64,000 bases of DNA from Salibacterium lacus. GTDB taxonomy: Bacteria > Bacillota > Bacilli > Bacillales > Marinococcaceae. The position numbers were made by a program, and so were the translations under genes. The stretch covers positions 62,001 through 126,000 of the forward strand of contig NZ_JBHUML010000003.1 in NCBI RefSeq assembly GCF_042684865.1, read 5' to 3'. Below the pieces are notes generated by a model that ran no database searches, had not been told where the DNA came from, and was given only the letters and a program-made list of their open reading frames with translations. Numbering within the stretch: position 1 is the first letter of the stretch; the number at the start of each line of letters is the position of its first letter. Positions 18,379 through 27,005 of the stretch are shown one piece after another.

Positions 18379-19536
18379 ATGGAAATGCTTGAACAGTCTA
18401 CCATGAACGAGCGTTTGAATGTTTTGAAACAACACGTCCAGCCTTTTAAGGAAAGAGCAGCCCGGCATGATGAAGAGGCCTCTTTCCCGGTCGAAAATAT
18501 AGAAACGTTAAAGAATATTGGATACACCGGATTAACAGTTCCACAGCGGTATGGCGGCAAAGGCATTTCGCTTCTGGAACTTGTGAAAGCGCAGGAAATC
18601 ATCGGGAAGGCAGACGGATCTACAGCCCTCTCCATCGGCTGGCACATGGGGATCGTTCAGAACCTTGGGGAACAGAACAGCTGGCCGGAAGATATCTATG
18701 CTTCCTTTTGTAAAGAAGTGCTCGAAGAAGGAGCTCTTTTAAACAACACGGCAACCGAACCGGCCACCGGCAGTCCCACAAGAGGCGGCAGACCCGAAAC
18801 CACTGCGGTGCACAAAAACGGAGAGTGGCAGATTACCGGCCGTAAAACCTTTGCAACAATGGCGCCGGTGCTTGATTACTTTGTCGTCAGTGCCACTCTT
18901 GAAACCGACGAACGTGTCGCAAACTTTCTGATCCCACGGGAGAGCAACGGTTTATCGATTGAAGAAACATGGGATTCTATTGCCATGCGCGGCACCGGCA
19001 GTCATGACCTCGTGCTTGACCAGGTTCATGTCCCGCAAAACCATCTTGTCACTTATTTAGCACCAGGCGATAAACCGGCAGCCGGCTGGCTGCTGCACAT
19101 TCCGGCCTGCTACGCAGGCATTGCCGAAGCTGCGAAGGACTATGCTGTATCTTTTGCAAAAGAGTATTCGCCAAACAGCATCGACGGGACCATTTCCGAC
19201 CTTCCGAACGTGCGCCAGAAGATCGGTGAAATGGAACTCCTCTCTAAACAAAGCCGGCACTTTCTTTATAACGTCGCTGCGGAGTGGGACGAATCGTCCT
19301 ACGAGGAGCGGCAGACGATGAAGCCGGAGCTTGGGGCAGTGAAATACAGCGTCGTGAACAATGCTGTGACCATCGTCGACACTGCTATGCGGATCGCCGG
19401 AGCCCGCAGTCTTTCCCGGCACAATCCGCTCCAGCGGTACTACCGCGACGTCCGTGCCGGTCTTCACAATCCCCCAATGGACGACATGACCATCATGCAG
19501 CTCGCCTCCGACCTCATTAAAAGAGTGGAAACCTGA
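18379..19536 (+). CDS. Acyl-CoA dehydrogenase family protein
   Basis: About 385 residues. The N-terminal helical domain (FKERAARHDEEASFPVENIETLKNIGYTGLTVPQRYGGKG), the middle beta domain with NNTATEPATGSPTRGG and GRKTFATMAPVLDYFVVSA, and a C-terminal four-helix bundle fit the flavin-dependent acyl-CoA dehydrogenase fold. The usual catalytic glutamate region is not obvious, so a desulfurisation or monooxygenase-like relative (DszC/SfnC type) is possible. The start is the ATG after AAGGAGGAA; an ATG 60 nt upstream lacks a site. The TGA stop lies inside the terminator stem. Confidence 0.85.
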   Translation: MEMLEQSTMNERLNVLKQHVQPFKERAARHDEEASFPVENIETLKNIGYTGLTVPQRYGGKGISLLELVKAQEIIGKADGSTALSIGWHMGIVQNLGEQNSWPEDIYASFCKEVLEEGALLNNTATEPATGSPTRGGRPETTAVHKNGEWQITGRKTFATMAPVLDYFVVSATLETDERVANFLIPRESNGLSIEETWDSIAMRGTGSHDLVLDQVHVPQNHLVTYLAPGDKPAAGWLLHIPACYAGIAEAAKDYAVSFAKEYSPNSIDGTISDLPNVRQKIGEMELLSKQSRHFLYNVAAEWDESSYEERQTMKPELGAVKYSVVNNAVTIVDTAMRIAGARSLSRHNPLQRYYRDVRAGLHNPPMDDMTIMQLASDLIKRVET

Positions 19537-19563
19537 CGATATCAGGTTTCCACTCTTTTTTTT
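19521..19563 (+). terminator. Terminator of the acyl-CoA dehydrogenase gene
   Basis: A perfect stem AGAGTGGAAACCTGA/TCAGGTTTCCACTCT with a 5-nt loop is followed by eight or more T residues. The stem contains the stop codon, so termination and translation end are superimposed. Confidence 0.92.
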
Positions 19564-19597
19564 ATGGATCAGGTGTCCGCACGGTTGTCCCCTTCTG

Positions 19598-19765
19598 TCA
19601 TAATAACCTCCAGATCATGATCATAGCAGCCAGCGCCAGTCCCTGAAACAGCGTGACCACAGCATCCCTTAAGATGGAGGAAGACTCCCAAAAAATGTTC
19701 ACTATGCGCGCCATCGTAAATCCACACACAAAAATAACCACTGCTGCCGCTGCAAACATATACAA
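19598..19765 (-). CDS. Small hydrophobic membrane protein
   Basis: About 55 residues with two hydrophobic stretches, FAAAAVVIFVCGFTMARIVNIF and LFQGLALAAMIMIWRL. The best start is a TTG at 19765 with GGAGG eight nt upstream; the ATG two codons later would be too far from that site. I do not recognise a family. It lies between the acyl-CoA dehydrogenase terminator and the divergent SDR gene. The ribosome binding site and the clean two-helix pattern support it as real. Confidence 0.55.
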   Translation of the reverse strand: MYMFAAAAVVIFVCGFTMARIVNIFWESSSILRDAVVTLFQGLALAAMIMIWRLL

Positions 19766-19918
19766 GTGCAGTCCCTCCTGACATTGCACCAATTGCAACG
19801 TCTGTTACGTCTCTGTTTTCTTTCTTCTTTTATTTTACAGAAAAATAATGGATTTGTTTAGGTGCATTTGTGGAAAGATAACGGTAGCACCGACTTCACA
19901 ACGCAAGGAGGCCCATCC

Positions 19919-20788
19919 ATGACAAATCCAAGATATCAACAGACAAACGGGCAGCCGGCGCAGACCCAGCCGTCCCAGCCTGGTATTGAATCCGAGATGA
20001 ATCCGCTCCCTATCCAGCCGAAGGAATACATCGGGAGCGGCAAACTCTCCGGCAGCACCGCTCTTATCACAGGAGGCGACAGCGGAATCGGCCGGGCAGT
20101 GGCGATGGTTTATGCCAAAGAAGGCGCCAATGTATCCATCGTGTATTACAACGAACACAGTGATGCAGAAGAAACAAAACGACTCGTTGAATCAGAAGGC
20201 GTGCAGTGCCTCTTAATCCCGGGAGATATCAAGGACGAAGCATTCTGTAAAGACACCGTCCAGCAGACGGTCGACACGTTCGATACGCTCGATATCGTCG
20301 TAAACAATGCAGCCGTGCAGTACGTGCGCGAGGACATCTCCGAAATCTCAACAGAACAGCTGGAAGAAACGTTTCAGACCAACTTTTTTTCCTATTTCCA
20401 CGTGACAAAAGCTGCGATCCCTTTTATGAAAGAAGGCAGTTCCATCATCAATACAACGTCTATTAACGCCTACCGCGGCCACCCGCAGCTGATTGATTAT
20501 TCCGCTGCGAAAGGGGCCATCGTATCTTTCACGAGAAGTCTCGCCCAGCCACTCTCCCAGCTTGGAATTCGTATTAACATGGTAGCGCCCGGCCCGGTCT
20601 GGACTCCTCTCATACCGTCGACTTTTCCGGCGGATCAGGTCGCGCAGTTCGGCACAAACAGCCCGATGGGACGTCCCGGACAGCCGTCTGAACACGCGGG
20701 CATCTACGTGTTTCTCGCCTCTGACGAATCTTCCTACATGACCGGCCAGGCCGTTCATATTAACGGCGGTGAATTTGTTTCCTCGTGA
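19919..20788 (+). CDS. SDR family oxidoreductase (GspD/YdaD/YhxC type)
   Basis: 289 residues. The Gly-rich NAD(P) loop is TALITGGDSGIGRAVAMVYA, NNAAVQY is the structural NNAG-type motif, and the catalytic triad is provided by NTTSINAY and DYSAAKGAIVSFTRSLA (Ser, Tyr, Lys). The C-terminus PSEHAGIYVFLASDESSYMTGQAVHINGGEF is typical. The long N-terminal Gln/Pro-rich extension (residues 1-38) is a mark of the general-stress SDRs, which in B. subtilis are SigB-controlled; no SigB promoter was found here. AAGGAGG precedes the ATG. The last 29 nt overlap the convergent EamA gene. Confidence 0.93.
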   Translation: MTNPRYQQTNGQPAQTQPSQPGIESEMNPLPIQPKEYIGSGKLSGSTALITGGDSGIGRAVAMVYAKEGANVSIVYYNEHSDAEETKRLVESEGVQCLLIPGDIKDEAFCKDTVQQTVDTFDTLDIVVNNAAVQYVREDISEISTEQLEETFQTNFFSYFHVTKAAIPFMKEGSSIINTTSINAYRGHPQLIDYSAAKGAIVSFTRSLAQPLSQLGIRINMVAPGPVWTPLIPSTFPADQVAQFGTNSPMGRPGQPSEHAGIYVFLASDESSYMTGQAVHINGGEFVSS

Positions 20789-21674
20789 CGTTTCCAGCAG
20801 CAGAGGAAACCTTTGTTGTTAAAAAAACACCGCCGATCACCACCAGCGCACCGAACAACTGCACCAGTGTCACTGTTTCTTCCAGAAACAAAAGAGATCC
20901 CACCATGACAAAGACCGGCAGGAGGTTTAAAAACACAGAGGCCTGGGACGGGCCCACCTCCTCCACCCCTTTATTCCAGAAGGTGAGAGCGATTAACGAA
21001 GGAAATATGCCAAGATAAAGCAGTCCCATCATATAACCCGGCTGCATAACATCCGGAAAGCCCCCGAGCCTCCATTCGAAGCCGGCGATCGGAAGCAGCA
21101 CAATATTGGCAATCGCAAGCATCACAACGAGACTGCCGTACACCGGGAATTTCATCATATGTATTTTGACGAGAATCGAATAAGCCGCCCAGGTTCCCAC
21201 TGCCGCCAGCATAATCAAATCCCCCGTATTAAAGCCCAGGCTGCGAATCACTTCCCATGATCCTTCCGTTATCACCCACACAGCCCCTCCGAGAGAAAGT
21301 ACCACGCCCAGCCACTGTTTTTTATCCAGCCTTTCGTGCAGAAACAACATGCTGCAAATGATCGTAACAACAGGAATCGACGCTTCCATGATGGCCACAT
21401 TGGTCGTACTCGTAAACTGAAGAGATGCATAAATAAAGGAGTTAAAGAAAGCTACTCCCGTTAACGCCAGCCCAAGTACTGCCTTCCATTCCTGCACAAA
21501 TACATGTTTATACCGTCTCACTTCTTTCCAACCAAGAGGCAGAATCACAAGAAACGCAATCGCTGTCCGAAAAAATGCAATCGTGTACGGCGGCAGATCA
21601 TTGATTCCTTTGCCTACAATGATATTGCCGGAAAAAATCACCGCTGTAAGGAGTAATAAAAGATAGGCTTTCAT
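20760..21674 (-). CDS. DMT superfamily (EamA) transporter
   Basis: About 304 residues, ten helices in two EamA repeats. FSGNIIVGKGINDLPPYTIAFFRTAIAFLVILPLG begins repeat one, and GIFPSLIALTFWNKGVEEVGPSQASVFLNLLPVFVMVG marks repeat two. The substrate is unknown. The ATG at 21674 is preferred (AAAGGTG nine nt upstream) over an in-frame GTG at 21686 that is part of the same site. The gene is convergent with and overlaps the end of the SDR gene. Confidence 0.9.
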   Translation of the reverse strand: MKAYLLLLLTAVIFSGNIIVGKGINDLPPYTIAFFRTAIAFLVILPLGWKEVRRYKHVFVQEWKAVLGLALTGVAFFNSFIYASLQFTSTTNVAIMEASIPVVTIICSMLFLHERLDKKQWLGVVLSLGGAVWVITEGSWEVIRSLGFNTGDLIMLAAVGTWAAYSILVKIHMMKFPVYGSLVVMLAIANIVLLPIAGFEWRLGGFPDVMQPGYMMGLLYLGIFPSLIALTFWNKGVEEVGPSQASVFLNLLPVFVMVGSLLFLEETVTLVQLFGALVVIGGVFLTTKVSSAAGNVTRKQIHRR

Positions 21675-21744
21675 AAATGAGGACACCTTTCCTGCAAACC
21701 TCTTCTATTGTAATGGATTTTTTCCGCTTTCGTAAGTCTATCGG

Positions 21745-21771
21745 TAAACGTTTGAAACTTTATGCCGAAAT
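21745..21771 (+). promoter_or_regulatory. SigD-type promoter of hemAT
   Basis: TAAA at 21745-21748 is followed after exactly 15 nt by GCCGAAAT at 21764-21771. The B. subtilis SigD (motility) consensus is TAAA-N15-GCCGATAT, so this matches in spacing and in all but one base. It lies 47 nt before the hemAT start. Confidence 0.75.
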
Positions 21772-21818
21772 AAATAGTAACAAGTTTGTGTTAAATGCTT
21801 ACATAAGGGGACGGATAA

Positions 21819-23129
21819 ATGATGAAATTCGGACTGCCATTTTCCAAAAAAGAACAGGCCGCCACAGTTGCACCGGATATTCAGGACTACCAGCTGGACC
21901 TTGGTGGTCATGAAGATCTTCAGAAACAGGCACACTTAATCTCGCTGACTGAAAAGGACCTTCGAATCATTAAGTCGCTTGAGCCCATCGTGAGCGATCA
22001 CATCTCAGACATCACGAATGAATTTTACGCAGCAGTAACCGCCCAGCCCGGTCTTCTTTCCATCATCAAGGAACACAGCAGTGTCGAACGGCTTAAGAAA
22101 ACATTCAACCAGCACATCAAGGAAATGTTCTCGGGCCGCATTGATGATGATTTCCTGGAGAAACGGCGCCGAATCGCTTATGCGCACGTACAGGTCGGCC
22201 TGCAGACAAAGTGGTATATGGGAGCCTTTGAAAAACTGTACATTTCCCTTACGTATACTTTTGAACACCATATTGAAAACCGTACCGATCTTTTTGAAGC
22301 GGTCATGGCCGTCAGCAAGCTGGTCAGCATGGAGCAGCAGATTGTGCTGGATGAATACGAACGGGAATTCTGGCGGATGCGCGAACAACATGCGGAAGCG
22401 GAGAGAGAACTTTCCCGGCACGTGCGTTCCACCGCCGATGAACTGGCCGGACTTTCCGGACGTACCAGCGAGGCAGTCAAGCAGCTGAATGAACAGGCAG
22501 GAGAAGCGATGGGGATGGCGCAGGAAGGAAAAAGACTCGCCGACGAGTCCCAGCAGCGTTCCGATACCGGCAAGGAACAGCTCCAGTCGCTGCATACAGA
22601 CATGAATGATGTGAGCAGCAGTGTCAGCAATATCTCCGGGCACGTTGAAAAATTAAATGATATTTCCAAGCAGATGAATGAGGTTATTGAACTCGTCGAT
22701 AAAGTGTCCGAGCAGACCAACCTGCTTGCGCTGAATGCTTCCATCGAAGCCACCCGCGCCGGTGAACACGGCAAAGGATTCGCTGTCGTGGCCGGTGAAA
22801 TCAGAAAACTATCTTCCCAGACAAAGTCATCGACATCCAGAATTGCGGAATTAATCGAAAACACGAAGGAGCAGAGCGCCAAAGTAACCAGTGCCGTTGA
22901 CAGCATTGTCGAGCTGGTCGACAGAGGGGTGGACAGCCTTTCCACTACAGATGAGCATTTCAGTGAAATCCAGCACGCAATGCATAAAACGAAAGATCAA
23001 AACGATAATATAGAAAAAGAGCTCGAAAAATTATCAACCTCCGTCAAAGATATTGACGAGGCATCCAGTGAAGCTGCTGCCGCCTCCAGTCATTTGAAAG
23101 AATCCACCCACCGCTTCACCAATGTGTAA
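21819..23129 (+). CDS. hemAT: Globin-coupled aerotaxis transducer HemAT
   Basis: 436 residues, soluble. An N-terminal sensor globin (about 20-185) binds heme and O2 and drives a C-terminal receptor signalling domain for aerotaxis. Counting from the first ATG, the proximal histidine falls at H123 (IAYAHVQVGLQTKWYMGAF) and a tyrosine at Y70, the same numbers as the proximal His and distal Tyr of B. subtilis HemAT. The signalling tip is EATRAGEHGKGFAVVAGEIR. There is no membrane segment. A SigD-type promoter upstream links it to the motility regulon. It ends at its own terminator. Confidence 0.96.
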   Translation: MMKFGLPFSKKEQAATVAPDIQDYQLDLGGHEDLQKQAHLISLTEKDLRIIKSLEPIVSDHISDITNEFYAAVTAQPGLLSIIKEHSSVERLKKTFNQHIKEMFSGRIDDDFLEKRRRIAYAHVQVGLQTKWYMGAFEKLYISLTYTFEHHIENRTDLFEAVMAVSKLVSMEQQIVLDEYEREFWRMREQHAEAERELSRHVRSTADELAGLSGRTSEAVKQLNEQAGEAMGMAQEGKRLADESQQRSDTGKEQLQSLHTDMNDVSSSVSNISGHVEKLNDISKQMNEVIELVDKVSEQTNLLALNASIEATRAGEHGKGFAVVAGEIRKLSSQTKSSTSRIAELIENTKEQSAKVTSAVDSIVELVDRGVDSLSTTDEHFSEIQHAMHKTKDQNDNIEKELEKLSTSVKDIDEASSEAAAASSHLKESTHRFTNV

Positions 23130-23139
23130 AACCCATGTC

Positions 23140-23176
23140 AATCATATGCTTTTAACCAGGCATATGATTTGTTTTT
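23140..23176 (+). terminator. Terminator of hemAT
   Basis: A perfect 10-bp stem AATCATATGC/GCATATGATT with a 10-nt loop is followed by TGTTTTT. It ends two nucleotides before the mhqR palindrome. Confidence 0.8.
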
Positions 23177-23177
23177 A

Positions 23178-23201
23178 TATCAGTTTATATATAAACTGAT
23201 A
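23178..23201. promoter_or_regulatory. Palindromic operator of the mhq cluster
   Basis: A perfect 24-bp palindrome with arms TATCAGTTTATA and its complement, centred 44 nt before the mhqR start. MarR/MhqR regulators bind such dyads, and B. subtilis MhqR controls the mhq genes through a palindrome in the promoter. The assignment to MhqR is inferred from position. Confidence 0.75.
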
Positions 23202-23232
23202 AGGGAATAAGATAAACAAAAAGGGGGGAACG

Positions 23233-23700
23233 ATGATGAACGATAGAGAAACATCTTCCCTGTCCTCCAGGCATGAAGAAAGGCTGGGTCTGCTGCTGTG
23301 GTTCCGCCTGTCACGGTTCTATAACCAAAGTCTCCGCCGCTCCAATGCCCACTTGAAAGAATGGGGAATGACGATAACGCAGTTCGATGTGCTCGTTCAA
23401 ATCGGCACGCATGAACCGTTAACCCAGAATGAGCTTGCCGAGAAACTGTTTGTTACAAAAGGTAACATAACCCAGGTACTTGGACGGATCGAAGAACTTG
23501 GATGGGTGCGGCGTGACCAGGAATGGAGAAAAAAAGTGCTGACGTTAACAGGGCCGGGGCGGGAACTGTTCCACCTCGTCGTCCCGCGTCAGGAGCAGTT
23601 TCAGGCGTCCCAGTTTCAAGGATTGAACAAAGAAGAACAAAAACAGCTGCTTGATCTTCTACGCAAGCTTCAGCAGTACAATGAACATATGGAGGGATAA
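23233..23700 (+). CDS. mhqR: MarR family repressor MhqR
   Basis: 155 residues with a winged helix-turn-helix: TITQFDVLVQIGTHEPLTQNELAEKLFVTKGNITQVLGRIEELGWVRRDQEWRKKVLTLT covers the recognition helix and wing. The gene leads a three-gene set with a ring-cleaving dioxygenase and a hydrolase, the same partners that MhqR represses in B. subtilis and releases on exposure to quinones and other electrophiles. AAGGGGGG precedes the tandem ATG codons. No cysteine is present in the protein, so sensing by thiol oxidation (as in YodB) is unlikely. Confidence 0.9.
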   Translation: MMNDRETSSLSSRHEERLGLLLWFRLSRFYNQSLRRSNAHLKEWGMTITQFDVLVQIGTHEPLTQNELAEKLFVTKGNITQVLGRIEELGWVRRDQEWRKKVLTLTGPGRELFHLVVPRQEQFQASQFQGLNKEEQKQLLDLLRKLQQYNEHMEG

Positions 23701-23703
23701 CGT

Positions 23704-24681
23704 ATGAATCTCAAAGGTATTCACCATTTGTCGGCCATTACCGCCGATGCCAAAAGCAATCTTGATTTTTACACAAATGTTCTCGGCATGCGCCTTGTGA
23801 AAAAAACCGTCAATCAGGATGATACGTCCGTTTATCATTTATTTTACGGGGATGAGCGCGGCAACCCTGGCACGGAATTAACATTTTTCGAGATCCCGAT
23901 GGCCGCACCGAATAAACCCGGGGCAAGCAGTATTTCCGCTACTTCCCTGCGTGTTCCAAACGATGAAGCGCTGCGGTTCTGGAAACAACGTTTGGATGAA
24001 AAAGGCGTGACTCATGAAGAAATCAAGGAGCGCGGTGGACGGAATTCGATGGCCTTTCATGATTTTGAAGGACAGCGTCTCATCTTCGTATCAGATGAAC
24101 ACAACGACGGCGTGTCCGGCGGAACTCCGTGGGAACGCGCACCGATTCCGCAGGAGCACGGCATTACCGGACTCGGCCCGATTAAATTGACCGTCCGCAA
24201 AGCCGAACCCACATCCCACGTATTGACCGACGTGATGGGCTTCCGCCGCAAAAGCAGCTATCCTTCCACGGAATCAGGAAATCCGGATATTGTCGTTTAC
24301 GAAACCGGCGAGGGCGGAAGCGGTGCCGAAATCCATATCGAAGAACGTCCCGATCTCCCGTTTGAACGGCAGGGCCGCGGCGGCGTTCACCACGTCGCCT
24401 TCCGCGCCGCCGACATGGACGAACTGAATCAATGGATTGAGCATATCAGCAGCGTCGGCCTGCCGAACTCCGGGTTTGTGGAACGGTACTATTTCCGCTC
24501 CCTGTATTTCCGCGAGCCAAATGGCATCCTGTTTGAGATCGCCACCGACGGCCCCGGTTTTGACGGCGATGAAGACCTGGAGCACCTCGGCGAATCCCTC
24601 GCGCTGCCGCCGTATCTCGAACCACAGCGCGATGAAATCGAAGCCAAATTAAACCCGCTCGATTATAAACCGGGCGTCTAA
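23704..24681 (+). CDS. mhqO: Ring-cleaving dioxygenase MhqO-type
   Basis: 325 residues made of two vicinal-oxygen-chelate (glyoxalase/bleomycin) modules of about 150 residues. GIHHLSAITADAKSNLDFYTNVLGMRLVKKTVNQDD gives the first histidine, GRGGVHHVAFRAADMDEL the second, and NGILFEIATDGPGF the glutamate of the metal site. These enzymes open hydroquinone or catechol rings extradiolically, detoxifying methylhydroquinone-like compounds. The GGAGGG site lies in the last codons of mhqR and the gap is 3 nt, so the genes are coupled. Confidence 0.92.
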   Translation: MNLKGIHHLSAITADAKSNLDFYTNVLGMRLVKKTVNQDDTSVYHLFYGDERGNPGTELTFFEIPMAAPNKPGASSISATSLRVPNDEALRFWKQRLDEKGVTHEEIKERGGRNSMAFHDFEGQRLIFVSDEHNDGVSGGTPWERAPIPQEHGITGLGPIKLTVRKAEPTSHVLTDVMGFRRKSSYPSTESGNPDIVVYETGEGGSGAEIHIEERPDLPFERQGRGGVHHVAFRAADMDELNQWIEHISSVGLPNSGFVERYYFRSLYFREPNGILFEIATDGPGFDGDEDLEHLGESLALPPYLEPQRDEIEAKLNPLDYKPGV

Positions 24682-24694
24682 GGAGGATTTTGTC

Positions 24695-25300
24695 ATGAAG
24701 CATATTTTCCGGGAAGGAAAACCAGATGCCCCGGTGCTGCTGCTTCTGCACGGCACCGGCGGCACAGAAGAAGACCTGATTGAGGTTGCCAAATTGATTG
24801 ATGACGACGCATCGGTGCTCAGTGTGCGCGGCAATGTCTCTGAAAACGGCATGCCCCGCTTTTTCCGCCGGCTTGCCGAAGGGGTGTTTGACGAAGAAGA
24901 CCTGATTCACCGCACCAAAGAGTTGTATGATTTCATCGACGAAAGTGCGGAGCAGTACGGCTTTGACCGAAGCAATGTCATCGCCGTCGGGTACTCCAAC
25001 GGCGCCAACATCGCCGCCAGCCTCATGTTCCATTATGAAGGGGTACTGAAAGGTGCCCTCCTTCATCACCCCATGGTGCCGCGCAAAGGAGTGGAACTGC
25101 CTTCCCTGAACGGGCAGCACGTCTTTATCGGAGCCGGCGCGAACGATCCGATCTGCCCGGCCCAGGAAACCGAAGAACTCTCACGCCTGCTCGAGCAGGC
25201 CGGCGCGCACGTCCACATTCAGTGGGAACACAACGGCCACCAGCTGACCATCGACGAAGTCCAGGGCGCCGCCGCTTATTACGAACAACATTTGAAATAA
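24695..25300 (+). CDS. mhqD: Alpha/beta hydrolase (carboxylesterase) MhqD-type
   Basis: 201 residues. The oxyanion region is LLLHGTGGTEEDL, the nucleophile elbow VGYSNGANIAAS, the acid in GAGANDPICPAQ and the histidine in WEHNGHQLTIDEV, giving a complete Ser-Asp-His triad of the phospholipase/carboxylesterase family. In B. subtilis, MhqD is encoded with a ring-cleaving dioxygenase under MhqR control, where it presumably hydrolyses ring-cleavage or quinone adduct products. AAGGAGGA precedes the ATG, 13 nt after mhqO. Confidence 0.92.
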   Translation: MKHIFREGKPDAPVLLLLHGTGGTEEDLIEVAKLIDDDASVLSVRGNVSENGMPRFFRRLAEGVFDEEDLIHRTKELYDFIDESAEQYGFDRSNVIAVGYSNGANIAASLMFHYEGVLKGALLHHPMVPRKGVELPSLNGQHVFIGAGANDPICPAQETEELSRLLEQAGAHVHIQWEHNGHQLTIDEVQGAAAYYEQHLK

Positions 25301-25309
25301 AGAATGACG

Positions 25310-25343
25310 AAAGAGCTGCGTTATTGGTACGCAGCTCTTTTAT
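25310..25343 (+). terminator. Terminator of the mhq operon
   Basis: Perfect stem AAAGAGCTGCGT / ACGCAGCTCTTT around a 7-nt loop, then further T. A similar GAGCTGCGT hairpin precedes the other repeat copy at 28.07 kb. Confidence 0.85.
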
Positions 25344-25385
25344 TACTCAGTAGAAAACACAGAAAGGTGCAGTGCACAGCCCCCA

Positions 25386-25505
25386 TGATTACGTTTCGAC
25401 CACTTTCTTGCCCTGTAAACGTCGTTATGAAAGGTTCTTCGTTACGTTTTAGGGGGCTTCAGGTGTTATAAACTGTCTTATGAACAGTTTATGGTCACGT
25501 TTTTG
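25386..25505 (+). repeat. Phased ACGTTT/TTATGAA intergenic repeat, copy A
   Basis: Five boxes are spaced 26, 27, 26 and 27 nt apart: ACGTTT at 25391, AAACGT at 25417, ACGTTT at 25444, AAACTG at 25470 and ACGTTT at 25497. The AAAC boxes continue into GTCGTTATGAAA or GTCTTATGAAC. No reading frame is evident. Copy B (28.1 kb) has the same boxes at the same spacing, copy C (53.2 kb) a weaker version. Confidence 0.85.
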
Positions 25506-25540
25506 CGGCCGCATGCATGGCAGTCGTATCATGCAAGGTT

Positions 25541-26986
25541 TCATCCTGCCATAGAGCGGCCGTTTTTCTCGCACCATTTTTCCAGCGCTTCGGCAGCTTC
25601 CGCGGTATCCTCCGGTTTGAATTGGATTTTAAACGCTGCTTTGTCTTTCCCTTGATCGATTTTAAGTGTTCCTTCATCTTCCCAGATGAGGTCCCGTATC
25701 TGTTCATTCCATACATCCTGTGGTCCAATTTTAATCCATGCTTCATGAATTTCCACTTTCGTTCGGGACAACGAAGTACGTGCGGAAAGTTCACTGTAGC
25801 CATACAACAGAACTGCGACAATCAAAAAGCCAACAAGCAGCGGCCATTCTCTGGAAAAAGCGTACATAATTCCTCCAATAACGGCAGCCAGAATTGCTCC
25901 GAACTTAAACGCGGATGCCGATCCCGTATTGTCAGCTTCAAAACTCGCGATCACCATGCTTTTGTTTTTTATGTATTCCTTCCATTGATAAAGCAAATTT
26001 AACACAGCTTGCTTACGGTACGTTTTTATCATTGGAATAAACAGTAGAAGCTGTATTCCAAGATTACTTAAGACAGCCATGTCCCGATAGAATAAAAACA
26101 TTAATATTTCCAAAGGAATTAAAAAATAGATGGTAGCTTTATATACCCAATTAATAAATGGATACACTTTATATTTTCCCTTAAACGAAACTTTTGGCTT
26201 TCCTGCCTTCGGCTTCATTCTGGTTGATTCAAAATGCCACTGCAGCTGCTCTTTCCAACTCATATTCAAATCGTCAGTTAAATATCCTATGATTTGTTTT
26301 ACAGCAAGCAGACAACGTCTTTCTTCCGTAATGGTAAGTAAATAGGCACTCTCTTCCGGGAAGTTTGTCTCTTTCTTTATGTACTCGTCTATATCATCTT
26401 CTTCCATCGAACATAAAGAATCCATCCATGAATCATAAACTTCCAGCACGTTCTCCCATTCTGTTTTTAACTGCTCTTGGCCGGCTCTGGTTAAATGGTT
26501 TGACGTTTCAACCTCCCCGGTCAATCTTTGTAAGGAGATCAGGTGATCCAAAACCTGCTGTTCGTAGTCAGGTTTGTTTTTCAATAAGTCTGTAAATGCC
26601 TCCATGAGCTTGGAATGTTCTGAATTCCTTTCTTTAAGATGCTGAAATAACTTTTTCATTTCATTGGAATCAGGGTTCTTCTTATTCCTTTTTTCCATAA
26701 CCGGAAGCAGTGTAATGCTCATATTTTTTGCCCACAACCAATAGGTGTAAGCTTCATGAACGGCTTTTGCAGTATTTTCATCAGCCATGTTTCCTTTATT
26801 ATCTACAACAAGCCACTGCATAAAATGATCATAACCGTCATGAAAAACCTGACCTACGAGATAGTAGGACCGGTCATCCTTCTCGATGGCAAACGTACGG
26901 TAGACAGGAAATTCCGGAAGAGCATGAGGTTTGTAGGCTTTTTTCTGTGCTTTAGTCAGCTTTTTTGTCAGATGGACCTTCTTCAA
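25541..26986 (-). CDS. Unrecognised four-helix membrane protein
   Basis: About 481 residues; no family recognised. Residues 1-280 are soluble and largely helical, with an aromatic-rich beginning (HALPEFPVYRTFAIEKDDRSYYLVGQVF). Hydrophobic segments lie at about 286-306, 310-327, 366-383 and 387-405. The last 80 residues (TSLSRTKVEIHEAWIKIGPQDVWNEQIRDLIWEDE) resemble a small PH-like or YcxB-like beta domain, which is a guess. No ATG fits; GGAGG lies 11 nt before a TTG at 26986, with a TTG at 27004 as alternative. It follows the lipoprotein gene directly, so the two form a unit, and their AT-rich intergenic surroundings differ from neighbouring regions. Confidence 0.75.
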   Translation of the reverse strand: MKKVHLTKKLTKAQKKAYKPHALPEFPVYRTFAIEKDDRSYYLVGQVFHDGYDHFMQWLVVDNKGNMADENTAKAVHEAYTYWLWAKNMSITLLPVMEKRNKKNPDSNEMKKLFQHLKERNSEHSKLMEAFTDLLKNKPDYEQQVLDHLISLQRLTGEVETSNHLTRAGQEQLKTEWENVLEVYDSWMDSLCSMEEDDIDEYIKKETNFPEESAYLLTITEERRCLLAVKQIIGYLTDDLNMSWKEQLQWHFESTRMKPKAGKPKVSFKGKYKVYPFINWVYKATIYFLIPLEILMFLFYRDMAVLSNLGIQLLLFIPMIKTYRKQAVLNLLYQWKEYIKNKSMVIASFEADNTGSASAFKFGAILAAVIGGIMYAFSREWPLLVGFLIVAVLLYGYSELSARTSLSRTKVEIHEAWIKIGPQDVWNEQIRDLIWEDEGTLKIDQGKDKAAFKIQFKPEDTAEAAEALEKWCEKNGRSMAG

Positions 26987-27005
26987 CGATTCATCAGCCT
27001 CCAAT

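Noticed and set aside
17448..18647. A 399-codon minus-strand frame across the methyltransferase and into the acyl-CoA dehydrogenase gene
   Set aside because: It is antisense to two clear enzyme genes, has no ribosome binding site, and its translation is Phe/Ser/Cys-rich without any domain; a shadow frame.
22178..22945. A 255-codon minus-strand frame inside hemAT
   Set aside because: Ser/Cys-rich shadow of the receptor signalling coiled coil; the plus-strand protein is unambiguous.
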